A DNA stretch of 63,325 nucleotides, taken from Deltaproteobacteria bacterium (lineage in GTDB: Bacteria; Myxococcota; Myxococcia; Myxococcales; 40CM-4-68-19). A program made the translations under genes and the position numbers. The notes under the pieces are model-generated. The model did no database searches. It was not told the DNA's origin and saw only the letters and a program-made list of their open reading frames with translations. Positions 36,179 to 45,086 of this stretch are shown piece after piece. How positions within the stretch are numbered: the first letter of the stretch is position 1; each line of letters starts with the position of its first letter. The DNA lies in contig JANYKT010000149.1 of NCBI GenBank assembly GCA_025358085.1, forward strand, positions 1 through 63,325, in the 5' to 3' direction.

Positions 36179-36559
36179 ATGCAGACCGTGCACCGCGCCT
36201 TCGTCGCCAGCTGGCTCTCACGCCGGGCGCGCGATGCCGACGTGCGCCGGCTGGCCGAGGAAGCTCTTGCAGCCGTCTGGTCGCGCGCGCGACATGGCCT
36301 CGCCGGCCTCTCGCTCCAGGCGCTGAGCCGCGCTGCGCGCGACGCGGCGGCGCACGACTTCCCGCTGCTCTCGGACGTGGTGGTCGGGCCGGCCGGGTTC
36401 TCCTTTCAAGGCGTGGCGCAGGCTCCTGCCGACGAGCTGCGCTCCGCGCTCGGAGGCCTCCTCGTCGAGCTCCTCTCCGTGGTCGAGTTGGTCACGGGCG
36501 ACATCCTCCTGCCCGCGCTGCAGACGGAGCTGCTGCGCGTTGGAAAGTCCGAAGGTTGA
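36179..36559 (+). CDS. Conserved-looking protein of unknown function
   Basis: 126 residues from ATG 36179; the frame is open upstream but overlaps the preceding gene out of frame. It is mainly helical (ASWLSRRARDADVRRLAEEA, LAGLSLQALSRAARDAAAHD) with a short beta segment (SDVVVGPAGFSFQG). A C-terminal helix follows (LLVELLSVVELVTGDIL). No signal peptide or TM. Its stop overlaps the TTG start of the histidine kinase gene, so it may be the kinase's partner or sensor adaptor. I do not recognise the family. Confidence 0.65.
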   Translation: MQTVHRAFVASWLSRRARDADVRRLAEEALAAVWSRARHGLAGLSLQALSRAARDAAAHDFPLLSDVVVGPAGFSFQGVAQAPADELRSALGGLLVELLSVVELVTGDILLPALQTELLRVGKSEG

Positions 36560-37857
36560 CGACGCGCCGGAAGCCGTTTTCCGGAAGCGGAGACCGGCCC
36601 GCTGGCGCAGCGCAGGCTCCGTCCGCCGCACGCGACAAACCCGATCTCGAGCTCGGCTATGCGCGCCTCCAGCGGCTCTACGAACTGAGCAAGTTGCTCA
36701 CCTCTTACGACGGCGCGGGCTCGGTGCCGGAGTTGCTGCAGCGGGTGGCGCGGACGGTGCCGCTGCGCCTCGCGCTGGTGCTGGACGCGAGGTCAAGCCC
36801 GCCACTGCTGGTCGCCGCGCATGCCGCCGCCGTGGACGAGCCGGAGCTCCTGGCCGCTACCGAGCATGCCCGCGCGTGCGTTCGGCGCCTCTCGGGAGCC
36901 GTGGCCGCGCCCGCCCTGCTGACCGTCGATCCGGAGCCGCTGCCGCTTTCGCCGCGCCTTGTGCGCAAGCCGCCCTCGCGCGGGACCTTTGCCGCGTTGC
37001 CTCTGCTGCAGAACCTGCGCACCGTGATGGGCGTCCTCTACGTGCGCGGCGGACAGCCGCTGATCGAGGCCGACCTCGCGTTCTTGAGCGCCGCCGCCGA
37101 CCAGCTCTCTCTCGCCTGCGATCGGCACGCGGCCTGGCAGCGCGAGGTTCGCCTGCGCGAGAGGGCGGAGGCACTGGACCGCGCGCAGAAGGAGCTCATC
37201 GCCGTGGTCTCTCACGACCTGCGCAATCCGCTGGGCGCGGTGCTGCTGGGCATCTCGACGCTGCGCAGGTGGCCACATATGTCGGCTGAAATTCTGCGCG
37301 GACACCTCGACACCATGCACCGCGCCGCCGAGCGCGCGTCCACGCTGGTGCACGACTTACTCGACGTCGCGCGGCTCGACGCTGGCATCATGGCGGTGAC
37401 GCTCTTGCCGCTCGATCTCGCGGGCGCCATCGGCGAGGCCGCCGAGTTGATGACGCCGCTCCTCGAGAGCCGGGGCCTGCGCTGTGAGACGCAGGTCGAG
37501 AAGGAACTCAAGCCGGTGCTCGCCGACCGCGAGCGGATCCTGCAGGTGTTCTCCAACCTGATCGGCAACGCGATGAAATTCAGTCGCCAGGGGACCGCGG
37601 TGTCTCTCCTGGCCTGGCAGGAAGATGGCGAGGCCCGCTGCTGCGTCGCCGACGAGGGCAATGGCATTCCCGCGGCCGACCTCCCGCGCATCTTCGAACG
37701 CTACTTCCAGGGCCCGCATGGCCCCACCGCGCACGGTGCCGGCCTGGGCCTCTCAATCGCCAAAGGAATTGTCGAAGCGCAAGGCGGCCGAATCTGGGTG
37801 GAGAGCCGCGAAGGGGGGGGCAGCCGCTTCTTCTTCACCGTCCCGTTCGCGTCTTGA
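36556..37857 (+). CDS. Cytosolic GAF-domain sensor histidine kinase
   Basis: 433 residues from TTG 36556, overlapping the previous stop (TTGA) with AAGG just before it. There is no TM helix. A helical linker (YARLQRLYELSKLLTSYDG) leads to a GAF domain (about 45-190). HisKA follows with IAVVSHDLRNPLGAVLLGIS (phospho-acceptor His220), then HATPase_c with N box LIGNAMKFSRQGTAV, G1 CVADEGNGIPAADLPRIFER and G2 GAGLGLSIAKGIVEAQGGRI. No response regulator is adjacent. As the last gene of the region 2 run it could tie the envelope machine to signalling. Confidence 0.9.
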   Translation: MTTRRKPFSGSGDRPAGAAQAPSAARDKPDLELGYARLQRLYELSKLLTSYDGAGSVPELLQRVARTVPLRLALVLDARSSPPLLVAAHAAAVDEPELLAATEHARACVRRLSGAVAAPALLTVDPEPLPLSPRLVRKPPSRGTFAALPLLQNLRTVMGVLYVRGGQPLIEADLAFLSAAADQLSLACDRHAAWQREVRLRERAEALDRAQKELIAVVSHDLRNPLGAVLLGISTLRRWPHMSAEILRGHLDTMHRAAERASTLVHDLLDVARLDAGIMAVTLLPLDLAGAIGEAAELMTPLLESRGLRCETQVEKELKPVLADRERILQVFSNLIGNAMKFSRQGTAVSLLAWQEDGEARCCVADEGNGIPAADLPRIFERYFQGPHGPTAHGAGLGLSIAKGIVEAQGGRIWVESREGGGSRFFFTVPFAS

Positions 37858-37901
37858 CCCCGGGCCGCGACCTGAGGTACCTGCACGGTCCTTCATTTTT
37901 G

Positions 37902-37977
37902 GGCACCGTCGCCAAGTTGGTAAGGCAAGGGACTGCAAATCCCTCATACGTCGGTTCGACTCCGACCGGTGCCTCCA
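37902..37977 (+). tRNA. tRNA-Cys (GCA)
   Basis: A full cloverleaf. The acceptor stem GGCACCG (37902-37908) pairs with CGGTGCC (37967-37973), followed by discriminator T and encoded CCA (37975-37977). The anticodon stem AGGGA/TCCCT (37928-37932 / 37940-37944) encloses loop CTGCAAA with anticodon GCA at 37935-37937. The T arm contains GGTTCGACTCC. It is preceded by the kinase gene and followed by minus-strand genes. No second copy of its 3' end was noticed, so an integration site is not indicated. Confidence 0.96.
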
Positions 37978-38019
37978 GTCTTCCTCCATTGGCTTTCAAG
38001 ATCCATACGAGTGGACCGA

Positions 38020-38874
38020 TTAAATCTGTTCTAATGCTTTATCGCGGCGTCGCGCGAGTTGCAGAACGCTGCGGAACTCGCGGTTGAGCTTGCCGCCGAA
38101 GTCGCGCTCGATGAGCTTGCCCAGCTCACTGAAGAGCTCCGCCCGGACGGCTTCGCCTAAAGTGAGATAGTTCGAGTAGGTGCCCAGGAGGCCGAGGAAC
38201 TGCGCGGTCGACAGCGTTCGGGTAAAGCGCATTTCCTGCTGGGTACAGCCGGTAAAGAGAGGCGAGCCGAGCACGACGCCCGGGACTGCGCGCGACATGC
38301 GTGCCGGTGCCGACTCGCGCGCGCGCTCCTCGAGAAGCTCGGGAGCGAGGCGCAGGTAAGTGGGCCGCGCGGCCGCTCCGTAGGGGTCGCGGGTGCCGGA
38401 CGGCGGCGAGGGCTGCGAGGGCGGTGAGGTCCAGAGGAGCGCGAGCAATCCCACGGGACGAAGCGCGGTCGCGATCTTTGGAATCGCTCTTGCGTGATGG
38501 AGCCAATGGAAGGCCGAGGCGCAGACCACCAGGTCCGCACTGTCCGGCAGCACCTGCGCGTCTTCGAATCGTGCCACTTCGATCGTGACCTCTCGATAGG
38601 AAGACAGCTTTTCCTGCGCAATTGCTGCCAGGCGCGCGCCCAATTCGATGCAATGAATCTGATATCCGCGGCGAGCGAGCGGCAGAGTCGCCTGGCCGCT
38701 CCCGCTGGCGATTTCAATCACTCGTGCGGGTGAAGGAATCTGCGCCATCAATGAATCGAAGAGTTCTTCGGGATAGCCCTGCCGATACAGGTCGTACGCC
38801 GCGGCGGCGGAGTCAAAGCTGTGACGCCGCTCCTCCTGCCGCTCCGCGGCTTTTTGCCGGTCTGTGGGATTCAT
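38020..38874 (-). CDS. Class I SAM-dependent methyltransferase
   Basis: 284 residues. The Rossmann-fold methyltransferase motifs are in order: motif I VIEIASGSGQATLPLA, post-I acidic residue YQIHCIELG, motif II VARFEDAQVLPDSADLVVCA and motif III ASAFHWLHHARAIPKIATAL. The FHWLHH motif is that of the ubiE/trans-aconitate-methyltransferase-like (Methyltransf_11/25) group. The N-terminus SFDSAAAAYDLYRQGYP is also typical. Substrate cannot be told. It is cytosolic and transcribed away from the tRNA. Confidence 0.92.
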   Translation of the reverse strand: MNPTDRQKAAERQEERRHSFDSAAAAYDLYRQGYPEELFDSLMAQIPSPARVIEIASGSGQATLPLARRGYQIHCIELGARLAAIAQEKLSSYREVTIEVARFEDAQVLPDSADLVVCASAFHWLHHARAIPKIATALRPVGLLALLWTSPPSQPSPPSGTRDPYGAAARPTYLRLAPELLEERARESAPARMSRAVPGVVLGSPLFTGCTQQEMRFTRTLSTAQFLGLLGTYSNYLTLGEAVRAELFSELGKLIERDFGGKLNREFRSVLQLARRRDKALEQI

Positions 38875-38911
38875 CGATCAAGCATCCTGGTTTCAATGCC
38901 AATCGATAAAC

Positions 38912-39394
38912 TCAAGGCTTGGAGAAGCCTCCGCGGATCCAGGCGTCGGCCACGTCGCGATTGAATTTGTAATCCGCCGCCACTTGATGCTTCGCGACGG
39001 TCTGGCCGGCATCATCGACGGCGGCCAGGAGTGCATAAGGCTCGAACTCGTCGGGCACCTGGGTCAACGTCACGGTGTACCAGCGGCCATCCCAGGCGAG
39101 ATCGAGCCGCTTTTTCAGCGCCTGATCGCGCTGGCGTTCCGAGCGCGCCAATACTTCGGAAGCGGTCTTGACGAAGGTGGTGAAGGCCGGACCGTCGAAC
39201 GGCTTGGGATTCTTCTTGTCCCGGCCCATGACCCACGGGCTGATCAGTGCGGGCTCGGACATGCCTGCCTTCCGGATCTCCACCGCCCAGCCGTCGTCGT
39301 CCTCGTTCTTGATCACCCGGGCGGTCCAGCCGTTCCTCCGCCACAGCGTGGGCTCCATGATGTCGGGCTCGGACGGCATTGTCTCGTCGCTCAT
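38912..39394 (-). CDS. Hypothetical protein
   Basis: 160 residues with no signal, TM helix or catalytic motif that I recognise. Composition is acidic and Trp-rich (MEPTLWRRNGWTARVIKNED, DDGWAVEIRKAG, LDLAWDGRWYTVTLTQVPD). It reads as two small beta-rich units joined by a helical segment (FVKTASEVLARSERQRDQAL). Coding bias is consistent with a real gene. It lies 37 nt upstream of the methyltransferase on the same strand, so they may be cotranscribed. Confidence 0.68.
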   Translation of the reverse strand: MSDETMPSEPDIMEPTLWRRNGWTARVIKNEDDDGWAVEIRKAGMSEPALISPWVMGRDKKNPKPFDGPAFTTFVKTASEVLARSERQRDQALKKRLDLAWDGRWYTVTLTQVPDEFEPYALLAAVDDAGQTVAKHQVAADYKFNRDVADAWIRGGFSKP

Positions 39395-39553
39395 GAACTA
39401 GAAGTCTTACTCCTTCCTGCATCCCGGCGCACCGATCGCCGCGACCTCGCGCGCAACGGCCGGTTGCCCGCTGCCTCGCGCATCTGACAGAGTCCGGGCG
39501 TCCCTATAGAGCAGCACGCCTGAGCAGCCCGGCAGCCAACAAAGCGCTCCGGG

Positions 39554-40330
39554 TCACCAAAGGTTTGTGATGGTGAGGCTTCCATATAAGTCGTGATAGC
39601 CATTCGCGTGATTCACGGCTTCGTATCCCAGGCTGGCACCGATGTCCCATTGCCTGCCCGCGCTCCAAACGAGGCCAAGCTGCGCCGCCCCGCCGGTGTG
39701 GCCTTCGGGCAGCAGCAGAGGCGACTCGAAGGAGAGGTAGCTGCGCGATTGGTAGGCCCCGATCGACAACAGGAGCGCCACTGTGTCGGTCATCTGCAAC
39801 AAAGGCCCTGTCCCCACTCCCACCGACCAGCCCCACGGTCTCGCGTCATTCCGCTTGAAGGCTTCTGCGAAAATGGAGGAGTTCCACGCCCAGCCTCGCG
39901 ACAGCCGGATGCGGTGGTAAAAAGACATGGACGGTTCAAACAGCACTGATAGTGATGGAGGACGGACGAATCCGCCGTTGATTTCAAAATTAGAGCTCAT
40001 CAAGAATGTTGCTCCCAGCAGCTGGTCCTGCTGGTTCACGAATTGATGCGAGACTCCGATCGGCGGCCCGAGGATGAGGCCCCAATCGTCGGAGAGCGAT
40101 ACGTACCAGCGAGGGGTGATGTTTCGGATCTTTGCGGCCGCGGTCCGCACCGCGTCTCGCTGAGCGATGATCGTCGTGGAGACGCTCCAGGCATGAACGC
40201 CTTCCGGCAGGGTGTAGGGGCGTTCGATCTCTGCGCGCGGCAGGGTTTTTAGAGCGACGCCTGCCGTGCAGGAAACGAACCAGCGAAGCGGCACTGCCAT
40301 TGCGGCCGCGGCAGCTTTGCGCATCAGCAT
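39554..40330 (-). CDS. Predicted outer-membrane beta-barrel protein
   Basis: About 258 residues from ATG 40330 (alternative ATG 40324); the frame is open further upstream to 40486, but only this start gives a signal-like N-terminus (MLMRKAAAAAMAVPLRWFVS). The rest consists of alternating strands rich in aromatic residues (ITPRWYVSLSDDWGLILGPP, YHRIRLSRGWAWNSSIFAEA). It ends DLYGSLTITNLW, the terminal aromatic of a barrel beta-signal. A Cys in FVSCTAG might be a lipobox. Function is unknown. Confidence 0.7.
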   Translation of the reverse strand: MLMRKAAAAAMAVPLRWFVSCTAGVALKTLPRAEIERPYTLPEGVHAWSVSTTIIAQRDAVRTAAAKIRNITPRWYVSLSDDWGLILGPPIGVSHQFVNQQDQLLGATFLMSSNFEINGGFVRPPSLSVLFEPSMSFYHRIRLSRGWAWNSSIFAEAFKRNDARPWGWSVGVGTGPLLQMTDTVALLLSIGAYQSRSYLSFESPLLLPEGHTGGAAQLGLVWSAGRQWDIGASLGYEAVNHANGYHDLYGSLTITNLW

Positions 40331-40552
40331 ACAAGTCCGCGGCGGGGCGCAATCTGATGGATCAATGATCAGTTCCCCGTGCCGTTGATTGCGCTGTCGC
40401 CAGAACTGCTGCCAAAGACCAGGCACGTGTTGCGAAAAGAGTGGAACGGCGGGGATACCCCAGGTCCTGATTTGAACGCGAATCAAGCGAGGACCGCCGA
40501 GCCGTCCTGGAGGGACGAGGTCGCCGTTGCCGCCGCCTCGATGCTCGCATTT

Positions 40553-41692
40553 CTAGAAGCGCAGAGTGCGCAGAGCGGTAGCGACCAGCAGCAATGCCAT
40601 CAACGCATAAGGCAAAGCGGCAGCGCGCCGGACGAGCAATACGCGGAGCGAGGGGAATCGGGCGAGCAGTGTCTCCGCGCCGGCAAGCTGAAAGAGGGAA
40701 TAGGCGGGAAAGAGATAGCGCACCGCGCGCCGCGCCATCAGCGAGAGCAGAACCAGCAGTGTGCCACCCGCGCCCAGCGCCACCCGGCGCGCATTCGTCG
40801 CTCGCGGCTGCAGCAGCAAGAGGGCGCCCGGAAAGGCAAACCAGAGCGCGTTGCCAATGTAATAGCCCGGCGTCGCCAGGGCCGACAGCGGGCCTGTCTC
40901 CGCCAGGACCACGCCCCGCCATTGATTGGACAAGTAGTGCGCCAAGAAAGATTCATGAGCGACGCTCTGGAACCAGCGCTCATACGCAAGTGCCAATAAA
41001 GCAGCGAGCCCCGCGGAAGTCGCGAGCGCAGCGAGGTCCCCCCTGCGCCGCCACGGGGTCGCGAGCCAGGCCGCGGTGCAGACCGGAAAGATCGCAAGTC
41101 CAAGTCCGCCTTTGACGGCCAGTGCGAGCAGGGCGAAGAGCAACAGTGAGACAGGTCGCCGCCGCGCGCCCACGATACAGCCCAGGGCGCCGAGATACGC
41201 GACGGTCAGCGCCGGCTCGTGATTGGCGCGCACCAGCGACTGGAGTCCAGCAGGGGACAGTGCATAAAGAAAGACCGCAACCCAGGCCTCCGGTTCGCCG
41301 GTGAGAGAGCGCGCCATCCGGTGCAGCAGGAAAAGCGAAAAGAGCACCCAGAGAAAATTGGCCACCAGCGCGCCGCGCAAGCCCAGGTTGTCCAGCGCGG
41401 CGGCCGGCCAGAAGAAGCATGCAAGATGCTCGACAAAGAGTTTGTCGCTATAGGAGGGTTCCCAGCGCGGCGCGATCCATTCCACCAGGGGCCGGGTCGA
41501 GAGCGCGCGAGCGATCTGCTCATAGTGAATTGAATCGGGGTCTCGCAGCGGATGGTCCTGCACGAGCGCGCTCAGCACCAGGAAGCAGGCTGCCCAGGTA
41601 CCGCAGAGCAAGGGGACTCGCGCTCCTGCGAAGTCGAGGCGGCGAAGTTCGAAAGAGGTGAGAGGGCTTTGCATCCCTGGCGGGCCATGCAT
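40553..41692 (-). CDS. GT39-like polytopic membrane glycosyltransferase
   Basis: About 379 residues from ATG 41692, with GAGGTGG upstream; ATG 41674 is possible, and the long upstream extension of the frame is not protein-like. There are about 9-11 TM helices. After TM1, a periplasmic loop has DHPLRDPDSIHYEQIARAL, the acidic DxDxxxY-type motif placed as in the PMT/ArnT (DUF2723, GT39-like) superfamily that uses polyprenyl-phosphate sugars. It ends LMALLLVATALRTLRF. It may modify envelope glycans or proteins. It is divergent from the Mot/Fli-like operon. Confidence 0.78.
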   Translation of the reverse strand: MHGPPGMQSPLTSFELRRLDFAGARVPLLCGTWAACFLVLSALVQDHPLRDPDSIHYEQIARALSTRPLVEWIAPRWEPSYSDKLFVEHLACFFWPAAALDNLGLRGALVANFLWVLFSLFLLHRMARSLTGEPEAWVAVFLYALSPAGLQSLVRANHEPALTVAYLGALGCIVGARRRPVSLLLFALLALAVKGGLGLAIFPVCTAAWLATPWRRRGDLAALATSAGLAALLALAYERWFQSVAHESFLAHYLSNQWRGVVLAETGPLSALATPGYYIGNALWFAFPGALLLLQPRATNARRVALGAGGTLLVLLSLMARRAVRYLFPAYSLFQLAGAETLLARFPSLRVLLVRRAAALPYALMALLLVATALRTLRF

Positions 41693-41905
41693 TGCGCGCG
41701 CCACCTCAGGCACAGCGTGAGATTGCGCGATGTTTAGGTCGGGGGACGACAGGGCGGCGCGACATCCTTGTCCGGTCCAGCGCAAAAGCCTCAATGGCAG
41801 ACAACGACTTTGCTCCTCCCCCGACCTGTGCAGTAGTGTCCGCCGCTCTCGTGTGATCGCTTCGTGGCCAGGGGGGTCAGGGACGCGTTCTCGCGGGATG
41901 GGCAT

Positions 41906-42865
41906 ATGACTACAAACAAGGCCGCCGCTATCGGAGTCGCGCTCTGCGCGTGCGGAGGCACGCTGTTTGTCGACCCGAACCCGCCCCAGTTGCGGCGCGT
42001 GGTGGCGCAATACAGCACGCATGGCGCAGCCGAGCCGCTCATCTACCTGTCGCTCCTCGATCTCTACGTCGAGGACCCCAACACCTGCGGCTTCGCAAAA
42101 AACTGGTTTTCCGATGTCACGCAAAAGGCCATGCAGGAGACCAGTTCAAATCAGCTCGCGCTTGCAACACAGGATCTGGCCCCGCAGTGCACGCAGCGCG
42201 AAGGCGTGATTCTCGATACCGAGAGCATCCTGCGAGACGTGCAGCTGCTGATGGCCAACAATCCGCTTTCGCACCTCCGACTGGTGATCGTGTATGCCAA
42301 CAATCTCAATCTCTCGTTGCCCCCTGAGCGCAGCGAGAGTCTGAGGACATTGTCCGCGCGTCTCACCGCGCTGCAGGGGTGGCCGCCTCTTCTTTGGCTG
42401 GTGTCGTCCAAGGTCATCGCTAAAGAAGTATTCGCCGATGCCACGTCGGATTGGACCTACGCCGGCGACCCGGCAATGGTGACGGCCTTCCGGGCCTCGT
42501 TGAAGCTGGCACTGCCTCTCCAGAGCGAAGTGGGAACGGTCAGCCAACTGCAGCCGCTACTCAGCAGCTCCGACCTCGGGCGTGCGCAGCAATTCAAGCT
42601 GTGTTCTTCAGACCCGGAGGCAACGCTGCCCGGGGTGCCCGTGCTGGGAATGGCGGCGACACTGAATCGCTCCACGCCGCCGGCCTGGCAAATCACGCTG
42701 CCGCCGCAGATCGCCGTGACCAAGGTGGGCTTTACCCTGCACACGGTGAAAGCGCAGGTGGAACTTTGTGACGGCAACTGCGATCGCTATCTGAAGATCG
42801 ACCCTGACCAGCTGCAGCAGAGCTGGAATGTCTTTAGAGGATGCATGCTGGAAGGAGCGAAGTGA
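41906..42865 (+). CDS. Lipoprotein, first gene of the Mot/Fli-like envelope operon
   Basis: 319 residues from ATG 41906 (an upstream in-frame start at 41864 lacks a signal). The signal ends GVALCACGG, giving two possible lipobox Cys. The mature part is alpha/beta (AAEPLIYLSLLDLYVEDPN, LSHLRLVIVYANNLNLSLPP, GWPPLLWLVSSKVIAKEVF), reminiscent of a von Willebrand A-like fold. Several Cys follow, including VELCDGNCDRYLKID. No MIDAS motif is obvious. It overlaps the next gene (GTGA). It could be an outer-membrane adhesin or lid of the complex; function is not known. Confidence 0.7.
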   Translation: MTTNKAAAIGVALCACGGTLFVDPNPPQLRRVVAQYSTHGAAEPLIYLSLLDLYVEDPNTCGFAKNWFSDVTQKAMQETSSNQLALATQDLAPQCTQREGVILDTESILRDVQLLMANNPLSHLRLVIVYANNLNLSLPPERSESLRTLSARLTALQGWPPLLWLVSSKVIAKEVFADATSDWTYAGDPAMVTAFRASLKLALPLQSEVGTVSQLQPLLSSSDLGRAQQFKLCSSDPEATLPGVPVLGMAATLNRSTPPAWQITLPPQIAVTKVGFTLHTVKAQVELCDGNCDRYLKIDPDQLQQSWNVFRGCMLEGAK

Positions 42866-43440
42866 GGGCGCTCGCGCTGGCGCTGTTCGTCTCCCTTCCG
42901 GCGCTCGCGCAGACGCGAGTCGAACCGCGCCTGCTGATCAAGGAGCACCACTTCTTTGCCAGCGGAGGCCTGACCTGGCTTGCGCGCGGCGATTATTACG
43001 ACAGCCCCGGCTTGATTGCGCAGCTCTCGTATTACCCGATCGAGCAAGGCGGGCTCGATGTGCAGATCGCCGGACTTTTTTCCTTTCTCAGCACCTCCGG
43101 CGAGGAGGTCTTTCGCGTCAGCGGATTGGTCCCCGATGCACATATGCCGCAGGGCCTTTTGCTGGTTGGCTGGAGGCACACGCTGGCCTACGGCAAAGCG
43201 GCCATCGGTTCGCAAATCTTCCATTTTGATCTGCAAGGTGCCGGGCACATAGGCACGCTCATCACCGACCGCGCCTGGACACCCGCGCTGTCGTTGTCCG
43301 GTGGCCTGCTGGTGCGGATGAGCGACCGGTTCTTCGGCCAGCTCGATCTCGGGCTCCTGACCAATTACGAAAACCGGCAGCAATCGTTTCCGGTCAATTT
43401 CGGCTTCCTGCCGCTCTTGTCGATCGGTATCGAGCTGTGA
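42862..43440 (+). CDS. Outer-membrane beta-barrel
   Basis: 192 residues from GTG 42862, with AAGGAG at a good distance; ATG 42841 is an alternative. The signal RALALALFVSLPALAQ is followed by strands similar in style to the barrels of region 2 (HFFASGGLTWLARGDYYDSP, IGTLITDRAWTPALSLSGGL, RFFGQLDLGLLTNYENRQQS) and an ending FGFLPLLSIGIEL. The family looks like the myxobacterial barrels that partner Nfs/Glt proteins. GTGA overlaps join it to both neighbours. Confidence 0.78.
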   Translation: MRALALALFVSLPALAQTRVEPRLLIKEHHFFASGGLTWLARGDYYDSPGLIAQLSYYPIEQGGLDVQIAGLFSFLSTSGEEVFRVSGLVPDAHMPQGLLLVGWRHTLAYGKAAIGSQIFHFDLQGAGHIGTLITDRAWTPALSLSGGLLVRMSDRFFGQLDLGLLTNYENRQQSFPVNFGFLPLLSIGIEL

Positions 43441-45086
43441 TTGCGCTGCTCCTCGCCACCTTCGCGCAGCTTTTCTGGCAGCACGAGCTGGGCCTGCTCC
43501 GGCGCGAAATCCTTGATGACCGCGGCATGGGTGAGGAGCGCATGCTCTTCGACGACCTGCTCGCTCTCGGCACTTGCGCGCCGCTGTCCAGGTTGGCGGA
43601 GCCTTCGCCCATGCGGCAGCTGGTGCGGGTCGAGGCGGCGCGGCGGGTGCGGCTTGGGAAGGCGGCGGGCAGCTCGCGCACGGTCTGGCGTGACCTGCTG
43701 CGGCCGGGGTTTTTCTCGGTTGCCATCTTGAATCCCAAGCCGTCGAAGGCCCTTTACTGGATCGACGAGAAAGAGAAGTGGCCCAACGAAACGCTGCTGG
43801 TGCAGTCGCCCGCATGGCTCTGCGGCAAGCTGCCGGCGTGGTCCGCGGAAGAGCAGATTACCCAGGAACTCATCTCCTCCCAGGAGCCGCGCACGGCGGC
43901 CTTGCTCGCGTACGAGCGGGCCGCGGTGCAATTTCGGGCGGGGAAAGCGCTCGAGCTGCACGGGCTGGAAACAGAGCAGCTGCCCGCGAACCTGCGGCCC
44001 TATGCGCGCTTCCTGCGGCTGGAGGCGGGCGCAGACCCGCGCGAGGGATTCGCCGAACTTGCCGCGGTCCTGCCGGAACCCATCGTGCTCGACCGCGCGG
44101 CGCAGGCGCTCTACGACGCGGGCCGCTTTGCCGAGGTGGTGAAGCTCACCGAAGGGAAGCCGCCGCGCTTCTCCTTATGGATGCGTGCGCTGTCTTTGCT
44201 GAGGCTCGGCCGCGAGGACGAGATGCTTGACGCGCTGGCCCGCGGATTCGCCGCCAGCTCCGCAGGATTCGCCCCCGGAGGACCCGCCTCCGGAGGACCC
44301 GCCTCCGGAGCCGGGGCTTCCGGTGTCTCGGGTTCTGGAGTTGCCAGTTCCGGCGACGCCAGCACCGAGCCGCTGCGCGAACTCGCGATGCAGACGCTCG
44401 CGCGGCGACCGCTCGATGAAAAGAAGCTCGCGTTTTTCGCGGTCAAAGGGGCGGAGGAGGCGACTCTGCTGCAGTTGGGTCAACGCGCGCTGGCGGCCGG
44501 CAATGTCGCTACGGCGCGGGCGGTGGCGCAGGCGCTCGCGGACGAGCCCAAAGCGCGCAACTCGGCGGCAGGGCTGGCACTGCAAGGCGAGTCGGCGTTT
44601 GTCTCGGGCGACGCCGAAGCACTGCGCGACGCGCTGGCGCTGCTCTTCCCTGCCGGCGGCGGCTACGGTCGCGGCGCCTTGGCGGGCCCCAAGGCGCCGC
44701 GGGTTCCCGGGCAGCTGCGCGTCGCCGACCGCGACGAGCGCGACCATGCGGCGGTCGCGCTGGCGCAAGCGCTGGCAGGGCGCGCGCACGATCGGCCGGA
44801 GCTGGCCGCGCTGCTCGAGGAGACGTTCGCGCGCCTGCGCGAGGGCGTGCATATCCGCTACGCGCGCGAGATCGACAGCGTTGCCGAGACCCTGCACTCG
44901 ACGGTGGCGCGCGATCTGCAGCGCGTCGCGGTCGGCGAGATCAAGATCGCAAATCCGCCGCAGCCCCCGCCGCCGCCCAAAGCGGAGCTGGAGCTGCCCG
45001 AGCCTTTTTCCCTGCTGGCCATCCCCGTCGATGACGGGTCGCTGCGCAGCTGGTTTGCAGGACCGGAGGTCGTAGATGCGCATTGA
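43437..45086 (+). CDS. Periplasmic helical-repeat protein
   Basis: 549 residues from GTG 43437. A weak signal (VIALLLATFAQLFW) precedes a mainly helical body that includes TPR/Sel1-like pairs (AALLAYERAAVQFRAGKALE, LDRAAQALYDAGRFAEVVKL). A low-complexity linker from a DNA repeat lies at about 44,265-44,345 (PGGPASGGPASGAGASG), and a long helical part follows. The C-terminus is Pro-rich (NPPQPPPPPKAELELPEPF). Size and place resemble GltC-like periplasmic proteins, but no diagnostic motif is seen. It overlaps the next gene by 11 nt. Confidence 0.75.
   Translation: MIALLLATFAQLFWQHELGLLRREILDDRGMGEERMLFDDLLALGTCAPLSRLAEPSPMRQLVRVEAARRVRLGKAAGSSRTVWRDLLRPGFFSVAILNPKPSKALYWIDEKEKWPNETLLVQSPAWLCGKLPAWSAEEQITQELISSQEPRTAALLAYERAAVQFRAGKALELHGLETEQLPANLRPYARFLRLEAGADPREGFAELAAVLPEPIVLDRAAQALYDAGRFAEVVKLTEGKPPRFSLWMRALSLLRLGREDEMLDALARGFAASSAGFAPGGPASGGPASGAGASGVSGSGVASSGDASTEPLRELAMQTLARRPLDEKKLAFFAVKGAEEATLLQLGQRALAAGNVATARAVAQALADEPKARNSAAGLALQGESAFVSGDAEALRDALALLFPAGGGYGRGALAGPKAPRVPGQLRVADRDERDHAAVALAQALAGRAHDRPELAALLEETFARLREGVHIRYAREIDSVAETLHSTVARDLQRVAVGEIKIANPPQPPPPPKAELELPEPFSLLAIPVDDGSLRSWFAGPEVVDAH

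Noticed and set aside
37902-37977. tRNA-Cys as a genomic-island attachment site
   Set aside because: No integrase gene and no second copy of the tRNA 3' end were noticed downstream.
41693-42124. Upstream extension of the GT39-like gene
   Set aside because: Residues before ATG 41692 are not membrane-like and overlap the divergent promoter region and first gene of the opposite operon.
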